Of a stretch of 32,715 nt of DNA, positions 23,832 to 32,244 are shown one piece after another (positions within the stretch are counted from its first letter, which is position 1; every line of letters starts with the position of its first letter). The stretch is from IMG/VR virus record IMGVR_UViG_3300032516_000103, positions 1 to 32,715 of that record; one strand, given 5' to 3'. The notes beneath the pieces are model-generated. The model saw only the letters and a list, made by a program, of their open reading frames with translations. It was not told the DNA's origin and did no database searches. Origin of the DNA: a virus. The position numbers and the translations under genes were made by a program.

Positions 23832-24076
23832 TATTCATCATCAAATCGACCCTTGCCATTTCGTTTGATGAATGTGCCGTAGTTGTTGTCATCTTCTTGC
23901 TGAGCAATATATTCCGCCCACTGTTCAAGAGTAGCAAAGTGTTGATTTTCAGTTGGATCGAAAACTGTTCCATTCTCTCCAATATCGATACCATATAACT
24001 CAATAAGTTCTTCCGGAGATAAACGACGAATGTCGTTTATCACACTCGATTGAGTGTCCGAGTCATGCTTGTTCAT
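23828..24076 (-). CDS. Hypothetical acidic protein
   Basis: 82 residues, strongly acidic, with SPEELIELYGIDIGENGTVF followed by FATLEQWAEYIAQQED and a short basic patch FIKRNGKGRF. AGGAGCAATAAATG gives a good start at 24076. It lies downstream of the AAA+ gene on the same strand and converges on the 2H gene. No family recognised. Confidence 0.62.
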   Translation of the reverse strand: MNKHDSDTQSSVINDIRRLSPEELIELYGIDIGENGTVFDPTENQHFATLEQWAEYIAQQEDDNNYGTFIKRNGKGRFDDEY

Positions 24077-24093
24077 TTATTGCTCCTGCATGT

Positions 24094-25110
24094 TCATGTT
24101 GAAAAGCCAAAACTTCCTTTAATGTCGCTATCTGATGATTTGGGCATGTTTTCAGTCAAAGTACGGAGACGTTTAACTGCTTCATTGAAATCAACTTCAA
24201 ATACTTCAACAGATACAATCAATTCTTTTAAATGAGCAATAGAGAAGTTCTTTGTACTATCAACCCATTTATCGAGTTCGTCGACATTAGCTACATCTGC
24301 TAACCGTTGGTTCTTTGTTATAAAATAAAGACGCCGCGCATCTTCATTAGGCATCCCAATTTTACGAACAATATCGAAACGACTAGGTCGACATACAAAT
24401 CGCGGATCCAGGCGTTCTGGATAGTTTGTTGTAGCAATGAATACAACGTTATCGATTTGTAATTCACCATCCATCAATGCAAGTAGTTCAGCTTCGTTGT
24501 ATTCTTCAACGATCGCATCGACATCTTCAAGCATGATTACGATTGGTCGATGAGGTTCAACTTCACGAAGCATTTTTAATCCACGCGCTCCCAAATTAGG
24601 ATCACTAACATAGACGGCAATTCCGCCATTATCAATAATATGTTTTGCAATCATTTGTAGAGTTGAAGTTTTCCCACTTCCGGGAGGACCCCACAACAAC
24701 ACCCCCCGCTTCCACAAGAACCCAAATTTGCGAAAATGTGCTTCTTTTGTCCAAAAGGTTTGAATTTCCCTGAGCACAGTATCTGAGACACTATCAGGAA
24801 GCATAATTAATTCGTCGAGATTTACATCAGCACGATTGAAATAAATGCCAATTTGATTGCTCTGCTCAACTGTATATTGACCAGGCGGCAAAGTAGCAGC
24901 TGCTGTTTCACAAGCAGAGTACATACGCCCATTATATATGGCCCACATTTCACGTGCTAGTTGACTTGGTTGATGTTTGGTTTCTGACGGCTGCGGCATC
25001 TCGATACTCTCCGATCCACGTCCACGACGACGGACCGTGTTTTTGGTTGCAGCTTTTGCCAACTCTCGAGCAAACTCACCTAGTTCGGCGGCGATGTTTT
25101 CGCTACTCAT
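24094..25110 (-). CDS. AAA+ ATPase (BCS1/FtsH-like module)
   Basis: 338 residues. An N-terminal basic and helical part (RRRGRGSES region) is followed by the AAA module: Walker A GVLLWGPPGSGKTSTL (about 136-151), Walker B PIVIMLEDVDAIVE (about 189-202), sensor 1 NVVFIATTNYPERLDPRF and the arginine-finger region CRPSRFD. The C-terminal lid is helical. The order FWTKEAHFRKFGFLWKRGVL resembles BCS1-like phage ATPases. It overlaps the gp52-like gene by eight bases, so the two are co-expressed. Clamp loader gp44 is an alternative that the motifs do not favour. Confidence 0.88.
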   Translation of the reverse strand: MSSENIAAELGEFARELAKAATKNTVRRRGRGSESIEMPQPSETKHQPSQLAREMWAIYNGRMYSACETAAATLPPGQYTVEQSNQIGIYFNRADVNLDELIMLPDSVSDTVLREIQTFWTKEAHFRKFGFLWKRGVLLWGPPGSGKTSTLQMIAKHIIDNGGIAVYVSDPNLGARGLKMLREVEPHRPIVIMLEDVDAIVEEYNEAELLALMDGELQIDNVVFIATTNYPERLDPRFVCRPSRFDIVRKIGMPNEDARRLYFITKNQRLADVANVDELDKWVDSTKNFSIAHLKELIVSVEVFEVDFNEAVKRLRTLTENMPKSSDSDIKGSFGFST

Positions 25111-26464
25111 TTTTGTAGAGTCCTTTGGAGTAGTTCTTTAATACTTCTTCAAGTTCGGAAATGTAAACCTTACGGCGTTTTGCTTCACTGGACAACAGAT
25201 CAAGATAAACTTTCAGTTGTGTTTCCCCTTCTTTAATTTTTTCTTCATTTTTCAGACGTTCTTCCTCAGTAAAGCGGTATACAGGAAGATCGGCAATGTA
25301 GTCAACGTTAACAATTTTAATTGCATCAAGCCATTCTTTCAATTCAGCACGACTGTCACATTTAGCAGCCGTAGTACTAGCCTTGTGCTTAATTGCAATA
25401 CGTACATCATAGTGACGTTGAAGTTCATCTTGAAGCAAATCACGAAGTCGTTCGTATCGTTGAACGTACCACTGAAGCCTCCAATCGGTGAATAACCGTA
25501 TAAAGGCAACAGGATCAGTATTTAAAATTGCCTTGCCAGTGAAATCTACCACATTGAGGTTCTCAATATGGCGAATTGCTAATCCCACCAAATGCAATGT
25601 TTCGTCATCAGTTCGAGAACTTAACTCTCCCTTCTTAAACTTTACGACAATATCAATGATGTCTTTACTGTGATCGGTGTAATTAAGAATAATACCCTTC
25701 TCATAAAGATCATCTAATTTGTTGAGAAGTTTATCATGCATCAATCCATATGGGAGTTTGTTGATTCTAATTGTTGTTGCATCAATCTTTTCAAAGCTAC
25801 CCTCGAAATAATATGCAACACCACGTTCTGTTTCTTCACGTTTTGATGCAACAGATAGAAATGGTTTAGGAGCAGCGGTGGGTTTGAATTTTGGATATGG
25901 TTCTTTCAGATCTTTTGCACCACTTAAGTGAGTGAGTTGTAGAACAATTAAATCTTCAAGCGATCTCGGCAAAATGTTGGTTGCAAAACCAATTGCAATA
26001 CCTTCTGATGGATTAAGCAAAGCGATTGGTACCAACGGCAGAAAATGTACAGGTTCAAGCAAAGTTCCATCGTAATTCTCTTGCATGGGAACAATTTCAA
26101 TGTCACGAAAGACTACTTCTTTTGTGAACTTTGATATTTGAACAGACGTGTAACGACTTGCACCAAAATCTGTTGGTTTCAGCAGCGTGCCAAACATACC
26201 ATAAGGTGTTAGCAATGGAATGTTGTTTCCATACCGAGCTGCTAATGTGTTAACAGCACCTTCTGGAGTTGCATGAGGATGTAATGGTACAGCAGACGCT
26301 GCAAGCACGGAACTCTTGTACTTTGCACCATCACGACCCGTCCAAAGAACTCGTCGCGCCGCCGATTTCAAACCATCGGATGCAGCAGGGATGGCTCGCA
26401 TTTGCATCACATACAGCGAATATTGTCGACGTTGTTCGTCGATATAGCTGGAAGATTTAGACAT
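25103..26464 (-). CDS. Topoisomerase II medium subunit (T4 gp52-like, GyrA/ParC-type)
   Basis: 453 residues, close to T4 gp52 (441). Features: YSLYVMQMRAIPAASDGLKS, split here as YSLYVMQMRAIP then AASDGLKSAARRVLW (GyrA-type start), TPYGMFGTLLKPTDFGASRY (catalytic Tyr about 105), and the helical tower and C-gate with NPSEGIAIGFATNILP. It cuts DNA and joins with the gp39-like ATPase at 27956-29878. The frame extends to 26494, but ATG 26464 overlaps the stop of a remnant gene (ATGTCTAA) and gives the conserved start MSKSSSYIDEQRRQYSL. No strong Shine-Dalgarno precedes it; translation may be coupled. Confidence 0.93.
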   Translation of the reverse strand: MSKSSSYIDEQRRQYSLYVMQMRAIPAASDGLKSAARRVLWTGRDGAKYKSSVLAASAVPLHPHATPEGAVNTLAARYGNNIPLLTPYGMFGTLLKPTDFGASRYTSVQISKFTKEVVFRDIEIVPMQENYDGTLLEPVHFLPLVPIALLNPSEGIAIGFATNILPRSLEDLIVLQLTHLSGAKDLKEPYPKFKPTAAPKPFLSVASKREETERGVAYYFEGSFEKIDATTIRINKLPYGLMHDKLLNKLDDLYEKGIILNYTDHSKDIIDIVVKFKKGELSSRTDDETLHLVGLAIRHIENLNVVDFTGKAILNTDPVAFIRLFTDWRLQWYVQRYERLRDLLQDELQRHYDVRIAIKHKASTTAAKCDSRAELKEWLDAIKIVNVDYIADLPVYRFTEEERLKNEEKIKEGETQLKVYLDLLSSEAKRRKVYISELEEVLKNYSKGLYKNE

Positions 26465-26573
26465 GGAGTTCGATGTATTTTCGACCTTGTGCAATCACGT
26501 CTTTAATGTGACGTGGTGCGTAGTTGGTATGTTCAACGCAAATATTAATATTAATATCCACGGCTGCTTTCAT
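26457..26573 (-). pseudogene. Truncated metallophosphoesterase copy (C-terminal end)
   Basis: A 38-residue frame beginning at ATG 26573, just after an in-frame TAG. Residues NICVEHTNYAPRHIKDVIAQ align with the C-terminus of the intact metallophosphoesterase (NMCVEHTNYKPMHIKEFVKR), then GRKYI with ARKII. None of the metal-binding motifs remain. The GIY-YIG gene lies immediately beside its truncated end, on the other strand. It looks like the tail of a second copy cut by insertion or recombination. It overlaps the gp52 start. Confidence 0.8.
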
Positions 26574-26578
26574 AAATA
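26571..26578 (+). promoter_or_regulatory. Late-type promoter CATAAATA for GIY-YIG gene
   Basis: CATAAATA 20 bases before the endonuclease start; a 14-bp palindrome TAAATAGCTATTTA (26573-26586) overlaps it, followed by AGGAAGAG. T4 homing-endonuclease genes also have their own late promoters near hairpins. Confidence 0.55.
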
Positions 26579-26597
26579 GCTATTTAGGAAGAGAATA

Positions 26598-27194
26598 ATG
26601 ATAACATATAAGGTATACAAAATTACCAATAAAGTCAACGGTAAAGTATACATTGGTATAACCCAACAACAATATATTTCACATCGTTTTTGGGAACATA
26701 AGAATCGAAAACGCTCAGCCGGTGCATACTTACATTGGTCAATCAACAAATATGGCGATGAAAACTTTTTGATTGAAACTTTACACCAGTGTACCACAAT
26801 TCAAGAAGCAAAAAATACAGAAGTTGAACTTATAGCAAAGTTAAAACTTAACCGCTACAAATATCCAAATGGTAATGGAATGAACCTTACCGATGGAGGC
26901 GATGGTTCCTATGGTTGTAAACATAAAACTTCTTCAATCAAAAAAATGAGCGGTAAGAACAATCACAACTATGGCTTGTTTGGTTCAAAAAACCCAACAT
27001 CAAGAGCCATTAAACAATATTCTTTGGAGGGAAAATATCTGCAAACTTTTGGTAGTCTCCACGAAGTCGCTCGTTGGTTGAAACCTGGATGTTCTAAAAA
27101 TCAGCAAAATTCCATGGCCTCAAACATAGGAAGTTCAATAGCAGGTCGACGCGGCATGACGCAAGCGTACAATTTCACCTGGCAGTATGCTTAA
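26598..27194 (+). CDS. GIY-YIG homing endonuclease
   Basis: 198 residues. The GIY-YIG domain reads YKVYKITNKVNGKVYIGIT (residues 4-22), SHRFWEHK with the catalytic Arg, and EVELIAKL with the metal-binding Glu (about 74-81). Then GMNLTDGGDGSYG (about 94-106) and NUMOD3-like HNYGLFGSKNPTS, and a NUMOD1-type DNA-binding end AIKQYSLEGKYLQTFGS ... WL and SIAGRR ... AYNFTWQY. Free-standing phage homing enzymes cut related phage genomes lacking the gene and spread by repair. It lies on the opposite strand to all neighbours and its end overlaps the metallophosphoesterase stop by four bases. Confidence 0.92.
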   Translation: MITYKVYKITNKVNGKVYIGITQQQYISHRFWEHKNRKRSAGAYLHWSINKYGDENFLIETLHQCTTIQEAKNTEVELIAKLKLNRYKYPNGNGMNLTDGGDGSYGCKHKTSSIKKMSGKNNHNYGLFGSKNPTSRAIKQYSLEGKYLQTFGSLHEVARWLKPGCSKNQQNSMASNIGSSIAGRRGMTQAYNFTWQYA

Positions 27195-27904
27195 ATAACA
27201 ACGAACCCTTTTTCTGCTCCAATAATTTTACGAGCTCGCTTAACAAATTCTTTGATGTGCATTGGTTTGTAATTTGTATGTTCAACACACATGTTGAAAT
27301 TTTTTGGTCCTGCTAAGTTGTCATGGATGTGTCCGTGAATCGATATGCATCCATCCGGAATGGTATCTAACGGATAGTGTGTAAACAGCAACTGGATGTT
27401 GAAATCGTGATCATCAACATCAATCACTCGGCACAAATGCGTTTCGTCAAAACCAAGCTCCATTACTTTTCCTTCACGGGTGATGTCGTGATTCCCAACC
27501 ATCTGGATCTTGTATCCAGGCAATTGTGCCAGGATATGATTTGTATCAGCTTCTTTCAAAAAAGCAATATCCCCACCAAAGATACAAACATCTTGTGGTT
27601 TGACTGTGTTTTGATAGTTGCCGATCAAACAAGCATCCATCAATTGACGTGTTGGGAACGGTCGATTTGCGTATTTGATGATGTTGCCGTGTCCCCAGTG
27701 AATGTCGCTCCAAACCCAAATGTCAACATCACCATATGGATCAAGTTCTCGTGGTTCACCAGTTGCATTACGAAGAATCGTTTGAATCTTCTCCCATTGC
27801 TGAGGGCGCTTTACTTTCGGTGTAGTACGTCCATGAAAGACATCTGGTAAGTTCAGATCTTTCAAATATAGTTGTCGCAATTCAGCTTGTGTAATTTTTG
27901 TCAT
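27191..27904 (-). CDS. Calcineurin-like metallophosphoesterase
   Basis: 237 residues with the full set of motifs: WSDIHWGHGN (D-x-H), FGGDIAF (GD), MVGNHDI (GNHD), LFTHYPL (His) and SIHGHIHDN (G-H-x-H). Two metal ions are expected. Phage members include dinucleotide and nucleic-acid phosphatases; the substrate here is unknown. AAGGAG precedes ATG 27904 and a strong sigma70-type promoter is directly upstream. A truncated second copy of its C-terminus lies at 26457-26573. Confidence 0.93.
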   Translation of the reverse strand: MTKITQAELRQLYLKDLNLPDVFHGRTTPKVKRPQQWEKIQTILRNATGEPRELDPYGDVDIWVWSDIHWGHGNIIKYANRPFPTRQLMDACLIGNYQNTVKPQDVCIFGGDIAFLKEADTNHILAQLPGYKIQMVGNHDITREGKVMELGFDETHLCRVIDVDDHDFNIQLLFTHYPLDTIPDGCISIHGHIHDNLAGPKNFNMCVEHTNYKPMHIKEFVKRARKIIGAEKGFVVI

Positions 27905-27925
27905 AGTATTCTCCTTATTGGCAGG

Positions 27926-27954
27926 AGTATACTTGAAACGTATATAAGGGTCAA
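27926..27954 (-). promoter_or_regulatory. Sigma70-type promoter for metallophosphoesterase
   Basis: Minus strand TTGACC (27949-27954), 17-base spacer, TATACT (27926-27931), just after the gp39-like stop. The start would lie about 15 bases before AAGGAG. Read-through could also drive the gp52-like and AAA+ genes past the antisense GIY-YIG gene. Confidence 0.78.
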
Positions 27955-27955
27955 C

Positions 27956-29878
27956 TTACTTTGATAACCATTCTTTGCGTGCGTCTGCACTTTCGCCGAA
28001 TAGTAACGTGAGTGTATCATTGATTTTTCCATCATCAATGATGGGAATAAGTGTATCAGTTTCACCTGAGAGAACCATCTCCCAGTCCTCTTTCCACATG
28101 GAACCGAGGCCTTTCATGTATTCTACTGTCCATCCTTTATATTTATCTTTTCCCTTTTCGAAATCAGATCGACGTGTGAAATGAATACGTTTTCCATTTT
28201 TTGAAACAACAACGTTTGGGGCAACAAGACGATGTACAATGGGCTGATAGTTTTTATCAAATAGCTCAGGCCAAAATTGAAAAAATAGATTGACAAGAAG
28301 TGTGAAAATATCATCACCATCGTAGTCCGCATCTGTGGCAATTACAATTTTTCCATAATTCAAATGACTACGCACTGCCTTTTTGCCTGGTGTCAAACCG
28401 ATGGCGGCAAGTAAATCTGTAAGTTTTCCCATCTTCAATACTTCTGCTGCACTATTACCATATACGTTGTTGATCTTTCCGGTTAACGCAAACGCTGCTG
28501 TATTTGTAGGATTGCGAGCTTCACTGATTTGACCTTGAGCACTCTCACCTTCTGTGATCAAAATTCGACAATCAGACGGAACGCGTCCTGTTGCATCAAG
28601 CAATCCAGCTACACGCTTGCGTTTTTTATTGAGTTCGTGCTCTTCAATTGCTTTTGTATCCTCTTGGAATTTGTGACGACGTTCTGCTTTTTGAAGAACA
28701 TCTGATAGCCACTGATCATTCTTTTTAGCGAATGTTTTCCATTGTTTGTCAATTGAATCAACGAAATCCTTACGAAGATCTGGAGCAGTAAGTCGTGTTT
28801 TGGCTTGACTATCATACTCAGGACTTTTCATTTTGAGATTGCACAGAATCAAGAGTCCTTCACGGACATCGTTTCGTGTTACTTCACATTTGCGTTTTTT
28901 GGCTTCAGATGCAAAAGAACTAATCGCTTTCTCAAAGAAAGCGTTCAAGAACTGTGTGTTGCATTTGCCACCATCAAACAGAAGAGAACTATTTACCCAT
29001 GTAAACATTTCTTCATCTTCACCTTTGTGAACACCAAATAGCAAGTAAACTTCACCTTGCACATTAGAGGTATTAATAGTGAATACAGAATAAGAACCCT
29101 TGTCAAAATATCCACCAGTCATCAAACCTTCAACGTATTCACTAAAACCTTTTTTGTAGCGAATACGTTCACCGTTATACTCAACTGTGACATCAGGATT
29201 CGTAAGAGCAATTTCATGCATACGATTCTTAATTAGTGTTTCAGGTAGATTGATCTTCTTGAACACCGCTGAATCAAGAGCAAACTTAACGATCGTACCT
29301 GTACGATCGGAAACAACACTTTTTACCTTTGCACTGAAAACATCTTTTGCTCCGTTTAAAAAGGTTTGTTGGTAGTGTTTGTTATCTCGATATACATCCA
29401 CATTGAATTCAGTGCTACAAAAGTTCGTACAAGCAGCACCAACTCCGTTTTGACCAATAACACCAATGTCTTTTTCAGTTTTAAAATTACGACCGGACCG
29501 CAAGCGTCCAAGTACTAGTTCAGGAACCCATACTTGAGCATCTTCACGATCTTTTTTCTTTTCGATAGGAATTCCGCGCCCATTGTCTGATACAGTATAC
29601 AAGCCTTCTTTTGTATCAGCATCAATTTTCAACAATTTGACTTTAGAATTCACTTGAGCAAATTCATCAAGCGAATTGTCTATGACCTCATTCACAGCCT
29701 TATAAACAGCAGGTGTGAACTCAACCTCTTTAATCTTTAATTGATGTTCAGACAAAATTGGCATCCTGTACGACGTAGGATGCATATTGCCGAAGTAAAT
29801 CTGAGTACGAAGTCGAACATAATCCCTATCGCCCAAGTCTTGAATGTCCTTGGCGGTATATGTTTTATTCTTTGTCAT
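27956..29878 (-). CDS. Topoisomerase II large subunit (T4 gp39/gp60-like, GyrB/ParE-type)
   Basis: 640 residues as one uninterrupted gene. ATPase (GHKL) motifs: NEVIDNSLDEF (about 63-73), SDNGRGIPI (about 98), GQNGVGAACTNF. The TOPRIM domain follows: ILITEGESAQGQ (about 440), and VIATDADYDGDD (about 520), then VEYMKGLGSM. T4 splits this subunit into genes 39 and 60 with a translational bypass in 60; here both parts are fused. It pairs with the gp52-like subunit. Its ATG overlaps the preceding stop (TAATG). Confidence 0.96.
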   Translation of the reverse strand: MTKNKTYTAKDIQDLGDRDYVRLRTQIYFGNMHPTSYRMPILSEHQLKIKEVEFTPAVYKAVNEVIDNSLDEFAQVNSKVKLLKIDADTKEGLYTVSDNGRGIPIEKKKDREDAQVWVPELVLGRLRSGRNFKTEKDIGVIGQNGVGAACTNFCSTEFNVDVYRDNKHYQQTFLNGAKDVFSAKVKSVVSDRTGTIVKFALDSAVFKKINLPETLIKNRMHEIALTNPDVTVEYNGERIRYKKGFSEYVEGLMTGGYFDKGSYSVFTINTSNVQGEVYLLFGVHKGEDEEMFTWVNSSLLFDGGKCNTQFLNAFFEKAISSFASEAKKRKCEVTRNDVREGLLILCNLKMKSPEYDSQAKTRLTAPDLRKDFVDSIDKQWKTFAKKNDQWLSDVLQKAERRHKFQEDTKAIEEHELNKKRKRVAGLLDATGRVPSDCRILITEGESAQGQISEARNPTNTAAFALTGKINNVYGNSAAEVLKMGKLTDLLAAIGLTPGKKAVRSHLNYGKIVIATDADYDGDDIFTLLVNLFFQFWPELFDKNYQPIVHRLVAPNVVVSKNGKRIHFTRRSDFEKGKDKYKGWTVEYMKGLGSMWKEDWEMVLSGETDTLIPIIDDGKINDTLTLLFGESADARKEWLSK

Positions 29879-30087
29879 TATTTTGACCGATCGTTTATCA
29901 AATCGTTGAGATAATCCTGAGCATGACTCAGGGCTTTATACAATCCACCTGCTGTTGTATTAACAGGCAGCAACTCATGTAAAATGGTAAGTTTGTTCAC
30001 AATTTTATCACGTTCAACATTCAATTGCTGAAGTGTCATCTTGTGCCACTGATCAGCACGTAATTCAAAATTACTATCAGTAGTCAT
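29878..30087 (-). CDS. Hypothetical small helical protein
   Basis: 69 residues from ATG 30087, placed after GGGG; the frame begins earlier at a TTG. Sequence is helical, with MTLQQLNVERDKIVNKL and DYLNDLINDRSK. It sits between SprT-like and topoisomerase genes, overlapping both, so it is part of that operon. Not recognised. Confidence 0.6.
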   Translation of the reverse strand: MTTDSNFELRADQWHKMTLQQLNVERDKIVNKLTILHELLPVNTTAGGLYKALSHAQDYLNDLINDRSK

Positions 30088-30496
30088 CTTCACATACCCC
30101 AATCAATAAGTCAAGACCAACTGTTCGTTTGATTCTTGATTTCCAAACCATAAATCGTTTTCCATGTCCTGATATAGTGTGATGTTGATGTTCCCAACAA
30201 TGAACCATTTCATGAACAAGAACATCTAGAAACATTCTTCGTGAAGCAAAAGTATCATTCAATTCAATGGCACGAGGACGCCGTTCATGTTTTTTCTCTG
30301 TGATGTATACACACCTGCCCCATGCTCCACGTAACTTGTGAACTTCAAAATTAACAGGACGTTTTAATCGGTTGTAGAACACAGCAGTGTTGAGTACGTT
30401 GAACCACCGAGCAGCCAATCGTTCAGAAATGATCACATTTTTGTTACCAACTCGTTTGAGATGGTTTTTTAGAAGTTCACGTGCTTCATCATGCAT
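30077..30496 (-). CDS. SprT-like zinc metalloprotease-domain protein
   Basis: About 139 residues from ATG 30496, overlapping the primase stop. The signature H-E-x-x-H is in LVHEMVHCWEHQHH, followed by SGHGKRFMVW, as in SprT/Spartan domains (third zinc ligand in SGHG). Before this, ELNDTFASRRMFLD matches the family's strand and helix. Spartan proteases remove DNA-protein crosslinks; a related activity in phage is inference. It lacks a long C-terminal zinc ribbon. Start choice is uncertain. Confidence 0.82.
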   Translation of the reverse strand: MHDEARELLKNHLKRVGNKNVIISERLAARWFNVLNTAVFYNRLKRPVNFEVHKLRGAWGRCVYITEKKHERRPRAIELNDTFASRRMFLDVLVHEMVHCWEHQHHTISGHGKRFMVWKSRIKRTVGLDLLIGVCEDDY

Positions 30497-31490
30497 CACA
30501 ATAGAGTTTAGCCCTAACAGCACCTTCGTAATCACTAGATGTGCTGTCTTTAATTGTTCGTAAAGTGTATAACAGCCCGTACCTAACTACGGCGTCACTG
30601 ACATCTTTACACGATCCAATATCGGGTGTTGAAATTGACCAACCAAGTTCTAACGCTTGTTCGGCTAAACTAATACCATTACCGGTGCGATCTGGAACAA
30701 CAACTTTGGGGCGTTTCGTATCTTTGAGCCAACGTAATTGATTGGGAGTCATCTTACTTCCAAATACGGCCACGCCTTTCAATGCAAAGGCATCAAAGAA
30801 ACCTTCAACAACATATAGTGGTGTGTTCGTCTCCTCTTGAATTAGATCATATCCATGGAGTACGTTCTCACGTGGTACGTCAGGACTTAGATATTTACGA
30901 GTGCGCGTATCTGATAAATCACGCCCTTGCCAAAATATTATATTTTTCCCTTTAAAAACAGGGATAATTAATCTACCAAACCACTTCTTTTCATCGAGAT
31001 TGTCTGTTTTTCGACTCAAATAAAAAGGGTAATCTTCACATGTCATTCGACGCTTTTCCATCAAATGATCGTTAGCTGCAACTGCCCACTCATCACTGGA
31101 ATCTTCTGTCAGAGGATAGAAAGAATTTGGTAATTGCAGAACAGAAGGTTCGATGTCACGATTTCTCTCACTTGGTGTGAAAGTAATATCTTGATTAGCT
31201 AAAGCATGAAATACAATACGTTGCCACTCATCCTTAGGTACTCCAAACGCATCCAAAACTATCTTCATGTCTTTGGACATCAATCCACTTGTGGATGGAT
31301 CATACACCGCTGAATGACCACAATTAAAGCAATTGTATCCTACTTTTGGACCATCGAAGTTGAATCCAGCTCTCGGACCCTTGCGACCATGATCATTACA
31401 TACTTTGCATAGGACGGAGAACCAGCCATTACTCTTTGCACGTCTGGGTAGAGAAATATGTTGACGAATAATGTCTTCGAGATTTGTCAT
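30489..31490 (-). CDS. DNA primase, T4 gp61/DnaG-type
   Basis: 333 residues (T4 gp61 is 342). An N-terminal zinc finger, CKVCNDHGRKGPRAGF ... CFNCGH (about 25-60), is followed by the TOPRIM core: LYVVEGFFDAFALKG (Glu, about 225), SKMTPNQLRWLK, and VVPDRTGNG with D-x-D-like acidic residues. It makes RNA primers with the DnaB-type helicase. ATG 31490 is preceded by GAGGAAAA; the frame's first ATG at 31511 overlaps the promoter -10 and is excluded. Confidence 0.92.
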   Translation of the reverse strand: MTNLEDIIRQHISLPRRAKSNGWFSVLCKVCNDHGRKGPRAGFNFDGPKVGYNCFNCGHSAVYDPSTSGLMSKDMKIVLDAFGVPKDEWQRIVFHALANQDITFTPSERNRDIEPSVLQLPNSFYPLTEDSSDEWAVAANDHLMEKRRMTCEDYPFYLSRKTDNLDEKKWFGRLIIPVFKGKNIIFWQGRDLSDTRTRKYLSPDVPRENVLHGYDLIQEETNTPLYVVEGFFDAFALKGVAVFGSKMTPNQLRWLKDTKRPKVVVPDRTGNGISLAEQALELGWSISTPDIGSCKDVSDAVVRYGLLYTLRTIKDSTSSDYEGAVRAKLYCDA

Positions 31491-31506
31491 TTTGCTAGTT
31501 TTCCTC

Positions 31507-31535
31507 AGCATAGTGACAAATCAATAAAACGTCAA
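31507..31535 (-). promoter_or_regulatory. Sigma70-type promoter for primase
   Basis: Minus strand TTGACG (31530-31535), 17-base spacer, TATGCT (31507-31512), between the ClpP-like stop and the primase start. It starts the run primase, SprT-like, small protein, gp39-like. Confidence 0.75.
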
Positions 31536-31545
31536 CCTACTTGTC

Positions 31546-32220
31546 TTATTGTCGGCCGAGCTTACGAGCTGGTGGTTTGGGTTTCGACACTTTGCCTAAT
31601 GCGGCTACTTTCTTTGGTTGTGCAAGTTGTTTGATCATGGCATCAAGACGTTTGCGAATTTCAGGAGAATGCATATAGATGTCTTCGCCTCGAAGAATAC
31701 GATTAAATTCTTCTTCGGTCAAGAAGGGAATGTAAATCTTTTTAGCCAAGGCAGAGAACCACTTCATGGTAGCTTCCAACTGTGCTGCAAGTTCTTGACC
31801 CTTACCAAGAATACCACCCTTAAAGTTGTGGAACATCAACATGCAATGATCATTAACGATCATTTCATCACCTGCTAAAAAGATTAATGTACCAAGTGAA
31901 AATGCCATACTTTCAAGTACTGTAATAATTTTCGCTTGCGAATTTTGCATTGCATTAACAATTTGAACGCCTGTGTCAAGTCGACCACCGGGCGTATTAA
32001 GATGAATGAATAAAATATCGTTTGGACTAGCGACTAGAATACGATGAATCATGTCGGTGTATTCTTTTGGTTCACCAATTTCATCACTAAGATAAAAATG
32101 AACTTGCTGAGCGGTAAATGTCGTTTCATAAACTTCAAATGCTTTTTTCTTTGGATCCTTTTTTCGAAGGTCATCTTCTTCGTCATCCAATCGTTGATTC
32201 TGGTATTTGTATGTGAACAC
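31546..32220 (-). CDS. ClpP-like serine protease (S14)
   Basis: 224 residues. ClpP-fold features: ILFIHLNTPGGRLDTGVQI (about 69-87), SMAFSLGTLIFLAGDE with the catalytic Ser (about 108), MLMFHNFKGG with the catalytic His (about 131), and a helix with EEFNRIL, then GEDIYM containing the Asp. GTG 32220 follows TGGAGG. The N-terminus is acidic/Lys-rich and a basic tail (KPKPPARKLGRQ) follows the fold. It could degrade host proteins with host Clp ATPases or act in virion maturation; neither is shown. A late-like octamer is upstream. Confidence 0.9.
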   Translation of the reverse strand: MFTYKYQNQRLDDEEDDLRKKDPKKKAFEVYETTFTAQQVHFYLSDEIGEPKEYTDMIHRILVASPNDILFIHLNTPGGRLDTGVQIVNAMQNSQAKIITVLESMAFSLGTLIFLAGDEMIVNDHCMLMFHNFKGGILGKGQELAAQLEATMKWFSALAKKIYIPFLTEEEFNRILRGEDIYMHSPEIRKRLDAMIKQLAQPKKVAALGKVSKPKPPARKLGRQ

Positions 32221-32244
32221 GCCACACCTCCATGAAGATGCACG

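Noticed and set aside
26590-26640. TTGTAT-17-TATTCT promoter on the minus strand for gp52
   Set aside because: Only 3 of 6 and 4 of 6 consensus matches, and it falls inside the GIY-YIG gene; read-through from 27926 is a simpler explanation.
28138-28146. GATAAATA on the minus strand within the gp39-like gene
   Set aside because: Internal to a long gene with no start downstream at a useful distance.
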